DNA of 64,000 nt, taken from positions 47,319-111,318 of the forward strand of contig NZ_JAFEUV020000017.1 of NCBI RefSeq assembly GCF_017355915.2. Reading direction: 5' to 3'. A model generated the notes under the pieces. The model saw only the letters and a program-made list of their open reading frames with translations, was not told the origin of the DNA and did no database searches. This document shows positions 24,402 through 33,224 of the stretch, in pieces. Origin of the DNA: Telluribacter roseus. Its GTDB lineage: Bacteria > Bacteroidota > Bacteroidia > Cytophagales > Spirosomataceae. Each line of letters begins with the position of its first letter. Positions within the stretch are counted from its first letter, which is position 1. Made by a program: the position numbers and the translations under genes.

Positions 24402-26729
24402 CTAGGTTTTTGTAATGGTTTCTTCCAGGTTATACAGCGTATTCACTACCCGCATCAGGGCCGCAACTTTCCTCCTATCTACCCCCGGAGCCAGGGGGTA
24501 TTCTCCTACGGCCACTACTTTCGCGGCGGTAGCAGGAGTCATCTTTTTTAGTTCCTTGTCATAGTAGGCCGTCAGTACCGAAAGCTCCTTTTCGCTTGGC
24601 TTCCGGCAGACGATCAGCCGGAAGGCTTTGGTTATCTGGTCCTGAGTAGAGCCCTTCTGCTGCAACAGGCGGGTAGCCAGTACCCGGGATGCTTCCAGTA
24701 CGGCCGGGTCGTTCATCATAACCAGCGCCTGCAGGGGCGTATTCGTCTTGAGTCGCCTTACTTCGCACTGGTCACGGTTGCTGGCGTCGAAGATACTCAT
24801 GGCGGGTGGCGGTACCGTACGCTTGATCAGCGTGTACATACCCCGGCGGTACAGCGCCGAGCCGTGGTCCTGGTTGTAGGCAGAAAGTAACCCACGACCT
24901 GACGTAGCTCCCTCCCACAGCCCCGCCGGCTGGTAGGGCTTCACAGAAGGACCACCAATAGCCGGATGGAGCAGGCCACTGCTGGATAGTACCAGGTCCC
25001 GTACGAACTCCGCATGGATACGGTAGCGGGGGCCCCGGGCCAGCAAGATATTGTCCGGGTCGGCCTGGAGCTTGTCTTTGGTAATCACCGCCGACTGCCG
25101 GTAGGTAGCCGACATAACTATCTGCCTGACCAGCCGCTTGATATCCCAGCCGTGCTCCCGGAAATCAACCGCCAGCCAGTCCAGCAGCTCGGGGTGCGAC
25201 GGGAGTTCGCCCTGCATACCAAAATCGCCGGAGGATTTGACCAGCCCCATCCCAAAGAACTCCTGCCATACCTGGTTGACAAACACCCGGGCCGTGAGAG
25301 GATTCTGTTTGTCAAACATCCATTGGGCCAGTCCCAGCCGGTTTTTAGGGTACTTGGGGTTGAAGGGTAAAATAGCCTTGGGAGTACCTGCCTGTACCTC
25401 CTCGCCAACGTTATCATACTCACCCCGGTTAAGAATATACGTTTTGCGTAGCGTATCCAGGTCCCCCATCACTGATACGATCAGGCGGTTGGTGTCGGGT
25501 TTATTGATAAACGTCAGAATGTTTTTGACCTCCTCGTTACTGATCTCCATCAGGGGCTTCTTGGCGTAGGTTTCGGGACCACCGATCACTGATTCTATAC
25601 CTTTTTCGTCTACATTATTGAAGAAGGCGTAGAGCTGGTAGTACTCTTTTTGAGAGAACGGGTCGTACTTATGGTCGTGGCAGCGGGCGCATTCTACTGT
25701 TACACCCAGCAGACCTTTCCCCACCAGATCCGTACGGTCAGTAACGTAGGATACCCGGTACTCTTCGGGAATGACACCTCCCTCCTCCGTAATTTTATGA
25801 TTGCGGTTAAAGCCCGTAGCCAGTAGCTGTTCCTTAGCTCTCTTCTCGTCCTGCTTTGGCAGTAAGTCTCCCGCCAGTTGCCAAGTCACAAATTGGTCGT
25901 AGGGCATGTTCTGGTTGAGTGCGTGAATGACCCAGTCGCGCCAGGGCCACTGCGTACGGTACCCATCATCCTGGTACCCGTGCGAGTCGGCGTAGCGAGC
26001 CAGGTCCAGCCAGTGCAGGGCTATCCGCTCTCCGTAGGCCGGGCTTTTCAGGAGCTGATCTACTACCTTTTCGTAGGCCTTGGGACTATTATCCGCCATA
26101 AACTGCTCCATCAGCTCAAAACTGGGCGGCAACCCCGTAATATCCAGGCTGAGTCGCTTCAGCAGCCGCTCTTTATCGGCTTCCTCGTTGGGTTCCAGGC
26201 CTCTTTGCTCCTGCTTGTGCAGTATGAAGTAGTCGATCTCGTTCCGGGACCAATCTTCATTTTTCACCTTGGGCAAAGCGGATTTCTTAGGTACTACAAA
26301 GGCCCAATGCTTTTCGTACTTAGCCCCCTGTTTAATCCACTTTTCGATCAAATCAATTTCGCGGCTCGTCAGTTTGAGATTAGACTCCTTCGGAGGCATG
26401 AGGACGCTGGTATCCTGGGACGACACTCTCCGGAATACCTCTGACAGCTCGGGCTTACCGGGAACAATGGCGTGTGCCCCTGGATTATCAGCCAGGGCTT
26501 TGTAGGCACTTTCGGCTATGTCCAGTCGTAAGCCTGCCTCCCGCTTGTTGGCATCGGGTCCGTGACAGGCAAAGCACTTGTCGGAGAGGATAGGCCGGAT
26601 GTCAAAGTTGTAGCTGACTACCTCGGGTAACTTCTCATCACTGGAGGTAGCGGAGCCGGTAGTACATGACTGTATAGCCCAGGTAATACCTGCTGCTATA
26701 TATACCAGACTGTATAGTTTCCTGCGCAT
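24402..26729 (-). CDS. Planctomycete-type cytochrome, DUF1549/DUF1553 protein
   Basis: This 775-residue exported protein has an N-terminal signal with a possible lipidation Cys22 (AIQSC). A Planctomycete cytochrome C domain follows with CFACHG at 52-57 and a later MPP loop. The DUF1549 domain contains a second CxxCH in ECARCHDHKYDP, and DUF1553 forms the C-terminus. It pairs with the DUF1501 gene 5 bp downstream. These two-gene sets are abundant in Planctomycetes and occur in Bacteroidota glycan-degrading loci. Heme-dependent redox chemistry on a carbohydrate is a reasonable guess and no more. Confidence 0.9.
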   Translation of the reverse strand: MRRKLYSLVYIAAGITWAIQSCTTGSATSSDEKLPEVVSYNFDIRPILSDKCFACHGPDANKREAGLRLDIAESAYKALADNPGAHAIVPGKPELSEVFRRVSSQDTSVLMPPKESNLKLTSREIDLIEKWIKQGAKYEKHWAFVVPKKSALPKVKNEDWSRNEIDYFILHKQEQRGLEPNEEADKERLLKRLSLDITGLPPSFELMEQFMADNSPKAYEKVVDQLLKSPAYGERIALHWLDLARYADSHGYQDDGYRTQWPWRDWVIHALNQNMPYDQFVTWQLAGDLLPKQDEKRAKEQLLATGFNRNHKITEEGGVIPEEYRVSYVTDRTDLVGKGLLGVTVECARCHDHKYDPFSQKEYYQLYAFFNNVDEKGIESVIGGPETYAKKPLMEISNEEVKNILTFINKPDTNRLIVSVMGDLDTLRKTYILNRGEYDNVGEEVQAGTPKAILPFNPKYPKNRLGLAQWMFDKQNPLTARVFVNQVWQEFFGMGLVKSSGDFGMQGELPSHPELLDWLAVDFREHGWDIKRLVRQIVMSATYRQSAVITKDKLQADPDNILLARGPRYRIHAEFVRDLVLSSSGLLHPAIGGPSVKPYQPAGLWEGATSGRGLLSAYNQDHGSALYRRGMYTLIKRTVPPPAMSIFDASNRDQCEVRRLKTNTPLQALVMMNDPAVLEASRVLATRLLQQKGSTQDQITKAFRLIVCRKPSEKELSVLTAYYDKELKKMTPATAAKVVAVGEYPLAPGVDRRKVAALMRVVNTLYNLEETITKT

Positions 26730-26806
26730 ACTGGATATGTTTTTAGGAAGAGGGGTACCAGCTACTTCTTCCGCTTGCGGCCTGTTTCAACGCTTTACGG
26801 TCCTAC

Positions 26807-28246
26807 TCAGGATAACAAATCCATCACAGCTTTTCCTTTACCGTCGGGAGTAGTATAGAAGGGGCGTTTTTCTATTTCATAGTTGGTATCCGGCGGAATA
26901 CCCAGCGCATGGTAGATGGTCTGGTGAATGCCGTCTATGCGAACCGGGTTCTCAATGGTTTTGCAGGGGCGCTCGTCCGCCGTTTTTCCGTACACAAATC
27001 CCTTCTTTATTCCTCCGCCAAACATCAGTACCGAACATCCGTCCGTGAAATGTCTGTGCATGCCGTAGAATTTGATATCCGATAGTATATCCGGCTGATT
27101 GACCTGTTCCAGTACTTTGGCATCGGGCCGACCTTCCACCATCATGTCACGACTAAACTCACTGGCCAGGATTACCAGCGTCCGGTCCAGATGCCCCGTT
27201 TTATCCAGGTCTTTGATCAGCTGTGCCACAGGGCCATCAATCATCTTTTTCATCTCCTGCAGGCGTGTGTGACCGTTTTCATGCGTATCCCAGCCCATGA
27301 AAGGCTCGTACTCCGTGGTCACGCTGATAAATCGGGCGCCCTGCTCCGTAAGCCGCCGCGCCAGCAGACAGCCCAGCCCAAACCGACCGGTATTGTAAAT
27401 ATCATAGCTCTCCCTGGGTTCATTGCTCAGGTCAAAGGCCTTCGCCTCCGGCGAATTGAGCAGCATATAGGCCTGCTCCATTGATCTCCGCAGTGACTCT
27501 TTTTGATAATCACTCCCAAACTCCCCGTGAGGACTGTTACTGATGAGCTCATTGTACAACTGATTGCGCCGCTCGAACCGCTTCGCATCCATCCCCACCG
27601 GAGGCCGCACACTCTCAAGTCCCTTGCTGGGGTCGGGAATAAAGAAAGGTCCAAACTCATTACCCAGAAATCCGGCCGTATGAAAGGCTTTTAGTTCTTC
27701 GCCCTCGCCTACAGTGAAGCGTTGTCCTATATCAATAAAGGCAGGTATGACCGGGTTCTTAGGCCCCAGCTCCTTCGCTATCCAGGCTCCTATGTGAGGC
27801 GCGGCCACGGTCTGGGGCGGTTCATAGCAGGTATGCCAATTGTACTGATGCCGCGAGTGCAGAATATGCCCCAGGTCGGCCGCCACGTACGACCGGATGA
27901 GGGTACCTTTGTCCATCACCTTCCCGATTGATTCCAGCCCTTCAGAAAAGTGGATTCCATCCAAAACAGTAGGTACCGACCTGAAGGTACTTAGCACCCG
28001 ATTGCCCTCCATGTCCTTTTCGAAGGGCGTGTAGCGCTTGGGATCGAAGGTTTCGGTATGGGCCATTCCCCCGGCCATCCAGAGCAGGATCACGGTATCG
28101 GCGGTGCCGTTGGTACTACCCGCCTTGCCTGTACATCCTGAAAGAAGACTACTTACGGGAGCCCCTGCAGCCAGGGCGGCCAACGTAGCGGCACTGGTAC
28201 GTTGTAGAAACTCCCGCCGGTTCCAGGTATTTTTCATTCTACTCAT
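26807..28246 (-). CDS. Tat-exported DUF1501 protein, second copy
   Basis: This 479-residue protein has a Tat signal (NRREFLQRTS) and a possible lipid-attachment Cys in LLSGC, so it may be a Tat-exported lipoprotein. The DUF1501 core is recognisable from TVILLWMAGGMAHTETFDPK to LVILASEFSRD. It differs clearly from the copy at 22942-24396, so the pair is not a recent duplication. It starts 2 bp after the stop of the DUF1549/DUF1553 gene upstream. A 77-bp gap separates it from the next set. Confidence 0.9.
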   Translation of the reverse strand: MSRMKNTWNRREFLQRTSAATLAALAAGAPVSSLLSGCTGKAGSTNGTADTVILLWMAGGMAHTETFDPKRYTPFEKDMEGNRVLSTFRSVPTVLDGIHFSEGLESIGKVMDKGTLIRSYVAADLGHILHSRHQYNWHTCYEPPQTVAAPHIGAWIAKELGPKNPVIPAFIDIGQRFTVGEGEELKAFHTAGFLGNEFGPFFIPDPSKGLESVRPPVGMDAKRFERRNQLYNELISNSPHGEFGSDYQKESLRRSMEQAYMLLNSPEAKAFDLSNEPRESYDIYNTGRFGLGCLLARRLTEQGARFISVTTEYEPFMGWDTHENGHTRLQEMKKMIDGPVAQLIKDLDKTGHLDRTLVILASEFSRDMMVEGRPDAKVLEQVNQPDILSDIKFYGMHRHFTDGCSVLMFGGGIKKGFVYGKTADERPCKTIENPVRIDGIHQTIYHALGIPPDTNYEIEKRPFYTTPDGKGKAVMDLLS

Positions 28247-28248
28247 AG

Positions 28249-30612
28249 CTAGAAGATCAACTGAAATTCAGGATGTAGTACTATCGCCCAGGCCAGGTCC
28301 TGTACCCCGGTCACACTAGGGCTCTTGCCCAGCATTTTCTCGGCTACGGCTAGTTCTTTGGCTGAGGGTTCACGTCCCAGCGCCTTCCGGTATAGCTCCC
28401 TTACCAGCGCATCGGTAGCTGGGTACTGAGTCCGCCAGCGCTCGGCACCAGCTTTCAGGGTCTGGTTCAACTTGTCGCCGTTGGTCAGCTCCAAAGCCTG
28501 CAAAAGATTGGCCTGCGAGGTTCGGGCAGTGCTAACGGTTTCCCGATTAGGCCGTCCTAGAGCCGTCAGGAAAGGATCGTTCTTCACCAAAGCTGCTCGC
28601 ACAAAAGGGATCTCCTGCTGAATAGTCTCCGGTAGTCGCTTGTATACAATGGCCGAATCGGCATAGAGAGGATTAAAGGCCACACTGACCGCATCAGCAA
28701 ACTGCTCAGCCGTAAGCCGACGACGCACCATGCCTTTAAATACGTAATCGGGAGCCATAAGTAGCTCGGCCTCCTGTACTCCAACGGAAGGTAGCTGGTA
28801 GGTCCGGGAGGTCAGTATGGTGTACAGCAGTTTCCTGATGTCGTAGCCCTGCTGCACAAAATCGTACGCCAGGTAGTCCAGCAGGTCCTGGCTCCAAGGA
28901 GCATTGTCCATCATATCCACGGGCTCTACGATACCACGCCCCATTAGCTGAGCCCAGATCCGATTCACCAGCGTACGGTACAGTCGGCCATCTTTAGGCT
29001 GCACCAGGAAGTCCGCCAGTTCGCGTAGCCGTTGTTCGGTAGGAGCATCTACGCTGATCTCGCCCAGCTCTTTGAAGAGTATGCGACGTCCGGCCACTTT
29101 TCCAGTAGGTTTGTCGCAGTGATTAATTTCCAGGGTACTATCGGCAAATACGTTGGCAAAGGCGTAGGCGTCTTCCAGCTTCCAGTCGCTGATAAAACTG
29201 TCGTGGCAGGAGGCACACTTGAGGTTCAATCCCAGCAGTACCTGCGAGACGTTCTGAGCGGCCTGCATCTCGGTACGCTGGCTGGAATTGATCGTGCCCC
29301 GCCATTTAATCCCTTTTATGAAGCCTTCCGATTCTTTGGTCGGACTGATGAGTTCTCTCACAAACCAGTTGTAGGGTTTGTTTGTCTTCAGGGAACTGTA
29401 TAGCCACCTGGTGATGTCAAACCGCCCGCCGGTGATATAGCCCGTGCCGGTGTAGTCGTTGCGGAGGGCATCGTTCCAGAAAGTCAGCCAGTGCTGGGCG
29501 TAGTCTTCATTACGATTAAGCATCTCCTTCACCAGTACCTCCCGCTTATCCGGGCGGGTATCGGCTACAAAAGCCTGCACCTTCTCGGGGGGAGGCAGCA
29601 GGCCCACCACATCCAGAAAAACGCGCCGGATGTAGGTACGATCATCAACGACCTGTTGCCAGCTTACGTTATTCTTCTGAAAATAGGAGTTCACAAACCG
29701 GTCAACGGGATTGGTAAGCCCATTCGTAGCCGGTGGAAGCGTCGGCAGGCGCGGCTCCAAAGCCGCTACTTTATAGATACTCTTCTCGGCTCCACTTGGC
29801 CAGGGCGCTCCCTGTTTGATCCAGAATTCGAGGATAGCTACCTCTTTCTCCGTAAGCCGCTTTCCCTTGGTAGGCATAGCCTCCTTATGACCGGCCGGGA
29901 GTGTAATCCTCCGGATCAGCTCGCTGTCCTCCGGGTGGTTCGCTACGATAACGGGACCACTTTCTCCCCCCTTCATGACCAGCTCCTTTTTATCCAGGCG
30001 TAGCTCCCCCTTCGTTTTGGTGGCACTATGACAACTGTAGCAGTTATGAGCCAGGATGGAGCGTACCTCCAGATTCAGGTCTTCCACCTGTTGGACGGTC
30101 AGAGGTCCGTTGGTGCTGTTACTGGCGAAGGTAAAAACAGTGGCGGTGTTGCGGGGGGATTCCTGCTCATCATCCAGGGGTAGTACGCTGGTAATGTAAT
30201 CTTCGCCGTGGGTAAGCAAAGCTCCATAATGTCCCGCTACGGTTACGCCCACTACAGTAAGTGCCAGCATAGACCTGTATAAGGCCATACGTCCTGTCCG
30301 GAGCGCCAGCAGGGTTACGAAGGACAGAGCCATGGTGGCCAGCCCGGACCACTGGTGGATGGTTACGATATCCCCGCTGTACTCTTCCTGATTGGCCAGT
30401 AATAAACCAAAAACAACGGCTACTACCGAGCTTATGGCACCGATCCTGACCATCAGGGTGATACCGGCCCGGTACTCATTGTTGGGTCGTCGCCACGAGA
30501 TCACCTCTACCAGCAGCGCCACGCATAGCAAACTGAGCGGGAAGTGCACAATCAGGGGGTGGAGTCGGCCCAGGAGCTGCCATAACCAAAATGTTTCTGA
30601 TATTTCTTGCAC
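28249..30612 (-). CDS. DUF2231-cytochrome-DUF1549-DUF1553 membrane protein
   Basis: This 787-residue protein starts at GTG (30610-30612); no closer ATG fits the first helix. An N-terminal DUF2231-like membrane domain (GRLHPLIVHFP and further helices) precedes a Planctomycete cytochrome domain with CYSCH at 191-195. DUF1549 follows with a second CxxCH in KCASCHDS, then DUF1553. Compared with the protein at 24402-26729, this version has gained a membrane anchor. It is probably the first gene of a reverse-strand operon that runs on through at least 22942. Confidence 0.88.
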   Translation of the reverse strand: MQEISETFWLWQLLGRLHPLIVHFPLSLLCVALLVEVISWRRPNNEYRAGITLMVRIGAISSVVAVVFGLLLANQEEYSGDIVTIHQWSGLATMALSFVTLLALRTGRMALYRSMLALTVVGVTVAGHYGALLTHGEDYITSVLPLDDEQESPRNTATVFTFASNSTNGPLTVQQVEDLNLEVRSILAHNCYSCHSATKTKGELRLDKKELVMKGGESGPVIVANHPEDSELIRRITLPAGHKEAMPTKGKRLTEKEVAILEFWIKQGAPWPSGAEKSIYKVAALEPRLPTLPPATNGLTNPVDRFVNSYFQKNNVSWQQVVDDRTYIRRVFLDVVGLLPPPEKVQAFVADTRPDKREVLVKEMLNRNEDYAQHWLTFWNDALRNDYTGTGYITGGRFDITRWLYSSLKTNKPYNWFVRELISPTKESEGFIKGIKWRGTINSSQRTEMQAAQNVSQVLLGLNLKCASCHDSFISDWKLEDAYAFANVFADSTLEINHCDKPTGKVAGRRILFKELGEISVDAPTEQRLRELADFLVQPKDGRLYRTLVNRIWAQLMGRGIVEPVDMMDNAPWSQDLLDYLAYDFVQQGYDIRKLLYTILTSRTYQLPSVGVQEAELLMAPDYVFKGMVRRRLTAEQFADAVSVAFNPLYADSAIVYKRLPETIQQEIPFVRAALVKNDPFLTALGRPNRETVSTARTSQANLLQALELTNGDKLNQTLKAGAERWRTQYPATDALVRELYRKALGREPSAKELAVAEKMLGKSPSVTGVQDLAWAIVLHPEFQLIF

Positions 30613-30891
30613 TAGGTAACAGGGTATTAGTTGACAAGAATACGTTCGGTAGCACTCAGCGTGGAAGTAGAGTAAGCTCTGGCCAACCTATTGATTGACT
30701 CAGGAGTAAAGTCCACTTCCAATTTGATAACTACTGGTAAAACAGGAAAGCAAGGCTCTCAGAACCTACTCCATTACAGCAGCCAGCGATTACTAGTACA
30801 AAGCCAGCTACCTACCATTTATAATGACTCAAACCCAACGTTTTGGACTACTCTGCGATTAATTATAATTCTAGGTAGTCAAAAAAGAAAA
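30613..30891. other. Intergenic region upstream of the cytochrome operon
   Basis: This stretch precedes the reverse-strand gene at 28249-30612 and should hold its promoter. I could not find an exact TAnnTTTG match on the reverse strand. No gene, repeat or structured RNA is visible. The right end is AT-rich and leads into the terminator at 30892. Confidence 0.4.
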
Positions 30892-30929
30892 AGGTGAATA
30901 GCTGCCTGAGCTCAGGCAGCTATTCACCT
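30892..30929 (-). terminator. Rho-independent terminator of the GH28 gene
   Basis: A perfect 38-nt palindrome, AGGTGAATAGCTGCCTGAG and its complement, is followed on the reverse strand by TTTTTCTTTTTT. It lies 41 nt after the GH28 stop codon. Confidence 0.92.
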
Positions 30930-30970
30930 ATCTATACTAGTAGCAGAAGTACTAAGCTCGTAGCCCGGGA

Positions 30971-32299
30971 TCAGAGGATTTGCTTTCCGTTCACCACTAC
31001 GTTTTTGAAAGTAATGCCGTTGATGATGCTTTTGTTATAGGCATCGTTCTTGGCTTCTATTTTCAGGTTTTCGAAGTTGAACTGAGCGAGCTTGTCGTAT
31101 TCTGTGATGGCGATATCAAAGAATACAGCGCACTTCATGTCGATATTCTTCAAAGTAATGTACTGCGAGTACGACAAGGGTACCTCCTTACGGCCTTTCA
31201 GGTCAAAAAACTGTGTCCAGGGCTTGACATAGATCAGGCTGTGGGCCTGCCCCGTAATGCCTTCTACCCGTATGTGCTCGTACTTCTGAGGAGTATCGGG
31301 GCGCATTTTCAGCCATAGTACCCGCATGGCTTCATCCACGTGACAGTTCCGCATAACTACGTTCTTGTTATGAATGGCTTCGCTTCCACAGGTAAGGGCC
31401 GCGTGACAGAAGCCGAATTTGCAGTCTTCAATCAGGATATTGGTATTGGCTCCGTTGGTCGAGTCGGTATCCGCCCAGGGGCCTTTACCGCCTTTCAGTG
31501 CGATGGCGTCGTCATTTACGGACATATAGCAGCCCTTCACCAGTACATTGTTACAAGCATCAATATCAATGGCGTCGGTGCTGGGAGCTTTGACAGGACT
31601 ATGGGGCGAAGAGATGTGCAGATCAAGGATCTTTACGTTGTTGCACTTGTAGTAGTGGCTGGTCCAGAAGCCGGCATTGTGCAGATTTACGTCCTGTACC
31701 TGTACATTGTTACTGTTCCAGATAAAGACCAGCCGCGGACGGCTCACTTCCAGATTGGTGCACTGCGGATTCTCCTTACGGCGCTGCCAGAAAGCCTCCC
31801 AGTATTTGAGTCCGTTGCCATCGATAGTACCTTTGCCCGAAATCGTAAATCCATTTACTCCGTAGGCGTTGACCAAGGCCGGGAAGTACTCAAGGCTCTG
31901 CCCTTCCATGCGCGAGGGCCTACTGGGATAATCCGCAATGTTATCCGAGCCTTTCAATTTAGCACCCTCCGAAATGTACAGGTGGGTCTTGGGCTTAAAG
32001 AACAGGGCTCCACTCATAAAAGTACCCTTCGGAATCACCACTACGCCTCCTCCCTTTCGGGCTGCCTCGTCAATGGCTTTCTGAATGGCTTTGGTCTGGA
32101 CAAGGGTACTATCCCGCTTGGCCCCGAAGCTGGTGATGACATACTGCTTCCCCAAGTTACTCAGCTTTACTTTGGTGTAATCCAGAAACCAGGGAGACAT
32201 GGGGGTACCGTCGGGGAACACATTCTTTTGATCCTCCTGTGCATAGGTAATTGAGGCAAGGCAAAAAACTGCAAGTATTAAAATACAGATATCTCTCAT
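30971..32299 (-). CDS. Glycoside hydrolase family 28 polygalacturonase-like enzyme
   Basis: This 442-residue exported protein has a Sec signal ending at TYAQ. The right-handed beta-helix of GH28 is visible from VITSFGAKRDS onward. The catalytic aspartates lie in STDAIDID (about 240-247) and VNDDAIALKGG (262-264, the adjacent Asp pair). TCGSEA and LWLKMR replace the canonical GHG and RIK regions in a way seen in other bacterial GH28 enzymes. It would cleave galacturonic or rhamnogalacturonan-type linkages in pectin. It is a single gene with its own terminator, next to the RAYT element. Confidence 0.92.
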   Translation of the reverse strand: MRDICILILAVFCLASITYAQEDQKNVFPDGTPMSPWFLDYTKVKLSNLGKQYVITSFGAKRDSTLVQTKAIQKAIDEAARKGGGVVVIPKGTFMSGALFFKPKTHLYISEGAKLKGSDNIADYPSRPSRMEGQSLEYFPALVNAYGVNGFTISGKGTIDGNGLKYWEAFWQRRKENPQCTNLEVSRPRLVFIWNSNNVQVQDVNLHNAGFWTSHYYKCNNVKILDLHISSPHSPVKAPSTDAIDIDACNNVLVKGCYMSVNDDAIALKGGKGPWADTDSTNGANTNILIEDCKFGFCHAALTCGSEAIHNKNVVMRNCHVDEAMRVLWLKMRPDTPQKYEHIRVEGITGQAHSLIYVKPWTQFFDLKGRKEVPLSYSQYITLKNIDMKCAVFFDIAITEYDKLAQFNFENLKIEAKNDAYNKSIINGITFKNVVVNGKQIL

Positions 32300-32373
32300 T
32301 GTGAAGAATCATAAAGTTTTAAATGCATATATGGGTGTTGATCGAGATACTTCTTGCGCTGCCGGTGGGTTAA

Positions 32374-32434
32374 GCTGCCGCCGGTTTGCAACCGGTGGCT
32401 ACACATAATCACAGTCTATGACTGTAGTAGCAAC
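32374..32434. repeat. REP/BIME block, left of RAYT
   Basis: The palindrome GCCGCCGGTT-TGC-AACCGGTGGC is followed by TACACATAATC and a second palindrome ACAGTC-TAT-GACTGT (32411-32425), then AGTAGCAACC. Nearly the same block occurs in the same orientation right of the RAYT gene (33067-33136). Confidence 0.85.
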
Positions 32435-32439
32435 CAAAA

Positions 32440-32985
32440 TCAAATGAATTCAATCCCCAGTAATCCTTTTTGATCTGCATAATCACGGGCGCTACTATAT
32501 AAGAATTCCCATGGATTTTCTACCCAACCAGCCTTGACGGGGTTTTCATGAATATAAATGAGCTTTTGTTCGAGTACAGTAGGTGAAAACAATTCAATAG
32601 GCTGATTGTGCTGCTGCCAAACCTGAAAGTTAACGTTATTGGTGTTGAACTCACCGCTTTTGCGAAAGATCGCCAGTATCCAATTGCGTCGACTCTCTTC
32701 TGGATTCGCCTCAATAGCGGCAAATAACTTTTTGCTAGTGAATTTTTTAAGATCACGAATTACATCCGAAAGATTCTCCTCTTCAGCTCTTAGGATCAGG
32801 TGGATATGGTTAGACATGATACACCAGGCATATACAACCAACCCTTTTTCTTTCTGGCAATAGCGTACGCTATCCAGGAAAATATCCCGATACTCCCTGC
32901 GAGTAAACAGATCAATCCAGCCGACAACGGTCATGGTGACAAAATATACCCCGCCTTGGTCAAGTATCTTGTAGTTGCGGCTCAT
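32440..32985 (-). CDS. REP-associated tyrosine transposase (RAYT), IS200-like
   Basis: This 181-residue Y1 transposase-fold protein has the HUH motif in MSNHIHLIL (metal-binding histidines). Probable downstream catalytic elements include YIHENPVKAGWVENP and a Tyr in FLYSSARDY, typical of RAYTs. The frame opens at a TTG; the ATG at 32983-32985 is preferred. RAYTs nick single-stranded REP hairpins and are thought to spread REP sequences. This one is bracketed by matching REP blocks. It lacks the GGTACC signature of its neighbours, in line with a mobile origin. Confidence 0.92.
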   Translation of the reverse strand: MSRNYKILDQGGVYFVTMTVVGWIDLFTRREYRDIFLDSVRYCQKEKGLVVYAWCIMSNHIHLILRAEEENLSDVIRDLKKFTSKKLFAAIEANPEESRRNWILAIFRKSGEFNTNNVNFQVWQQHNQPIELFSPTVLEQKLIYIHENPVKAGWVENPWEFLYSSARDYADQKGLLGIEFI

Positions 32986-33025
32986 GGGTTTATTCAAGTT
33001 GAAAACTTGTAGTTATTTTTTTCCA

Positions 33026-33212
33026 CCAGTCACAGACTGGCGGTAGCTGGGAAGGCTATGATTCCAGCTGCTGCCGGTTTGCAACCGGTAGCTAAACATA
33101 ATTACAGTCTATGACTGTAGTAGCTACTAAAGTCAATTCCATAGTCAATAATGCTTTCCTTACTGCCGCCGGTTTGCAACCGGTGGCGTCCGCCGGTGGC
33201 AAACCAGTATCA
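33026..33212. repeat. REP/BIME block, right of RAYT
   Basis: This block contains the palindrome CCAGTC-ACA-GACTGG (33026-33040). A close direct copy of the left block follows (33067-33136), with the GCCGGTTTGCAACCGG palindrome and ACAGTC-TAT-GACTGT at 33104-33118. A third GCCGCCGGTTTGCAACCGG unit is at 33163-33187. A partial inverted unit (CCGCCGGTGGCAAACC) follows up to about 33207. It ends just before the stop codon of the sugar-binding protein gene. Confidence 0.85.
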
Positions 33213-33224
33213 GCCTCCAACCGG

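Noticed and set aside
31340..32254. A 304-codon forward frame opposite the GH28 gene
   Set aside because: It is a shadow of the GH28 coding sequence; the protein is featureless and GH28 motifs on the other strand are unambiguous.
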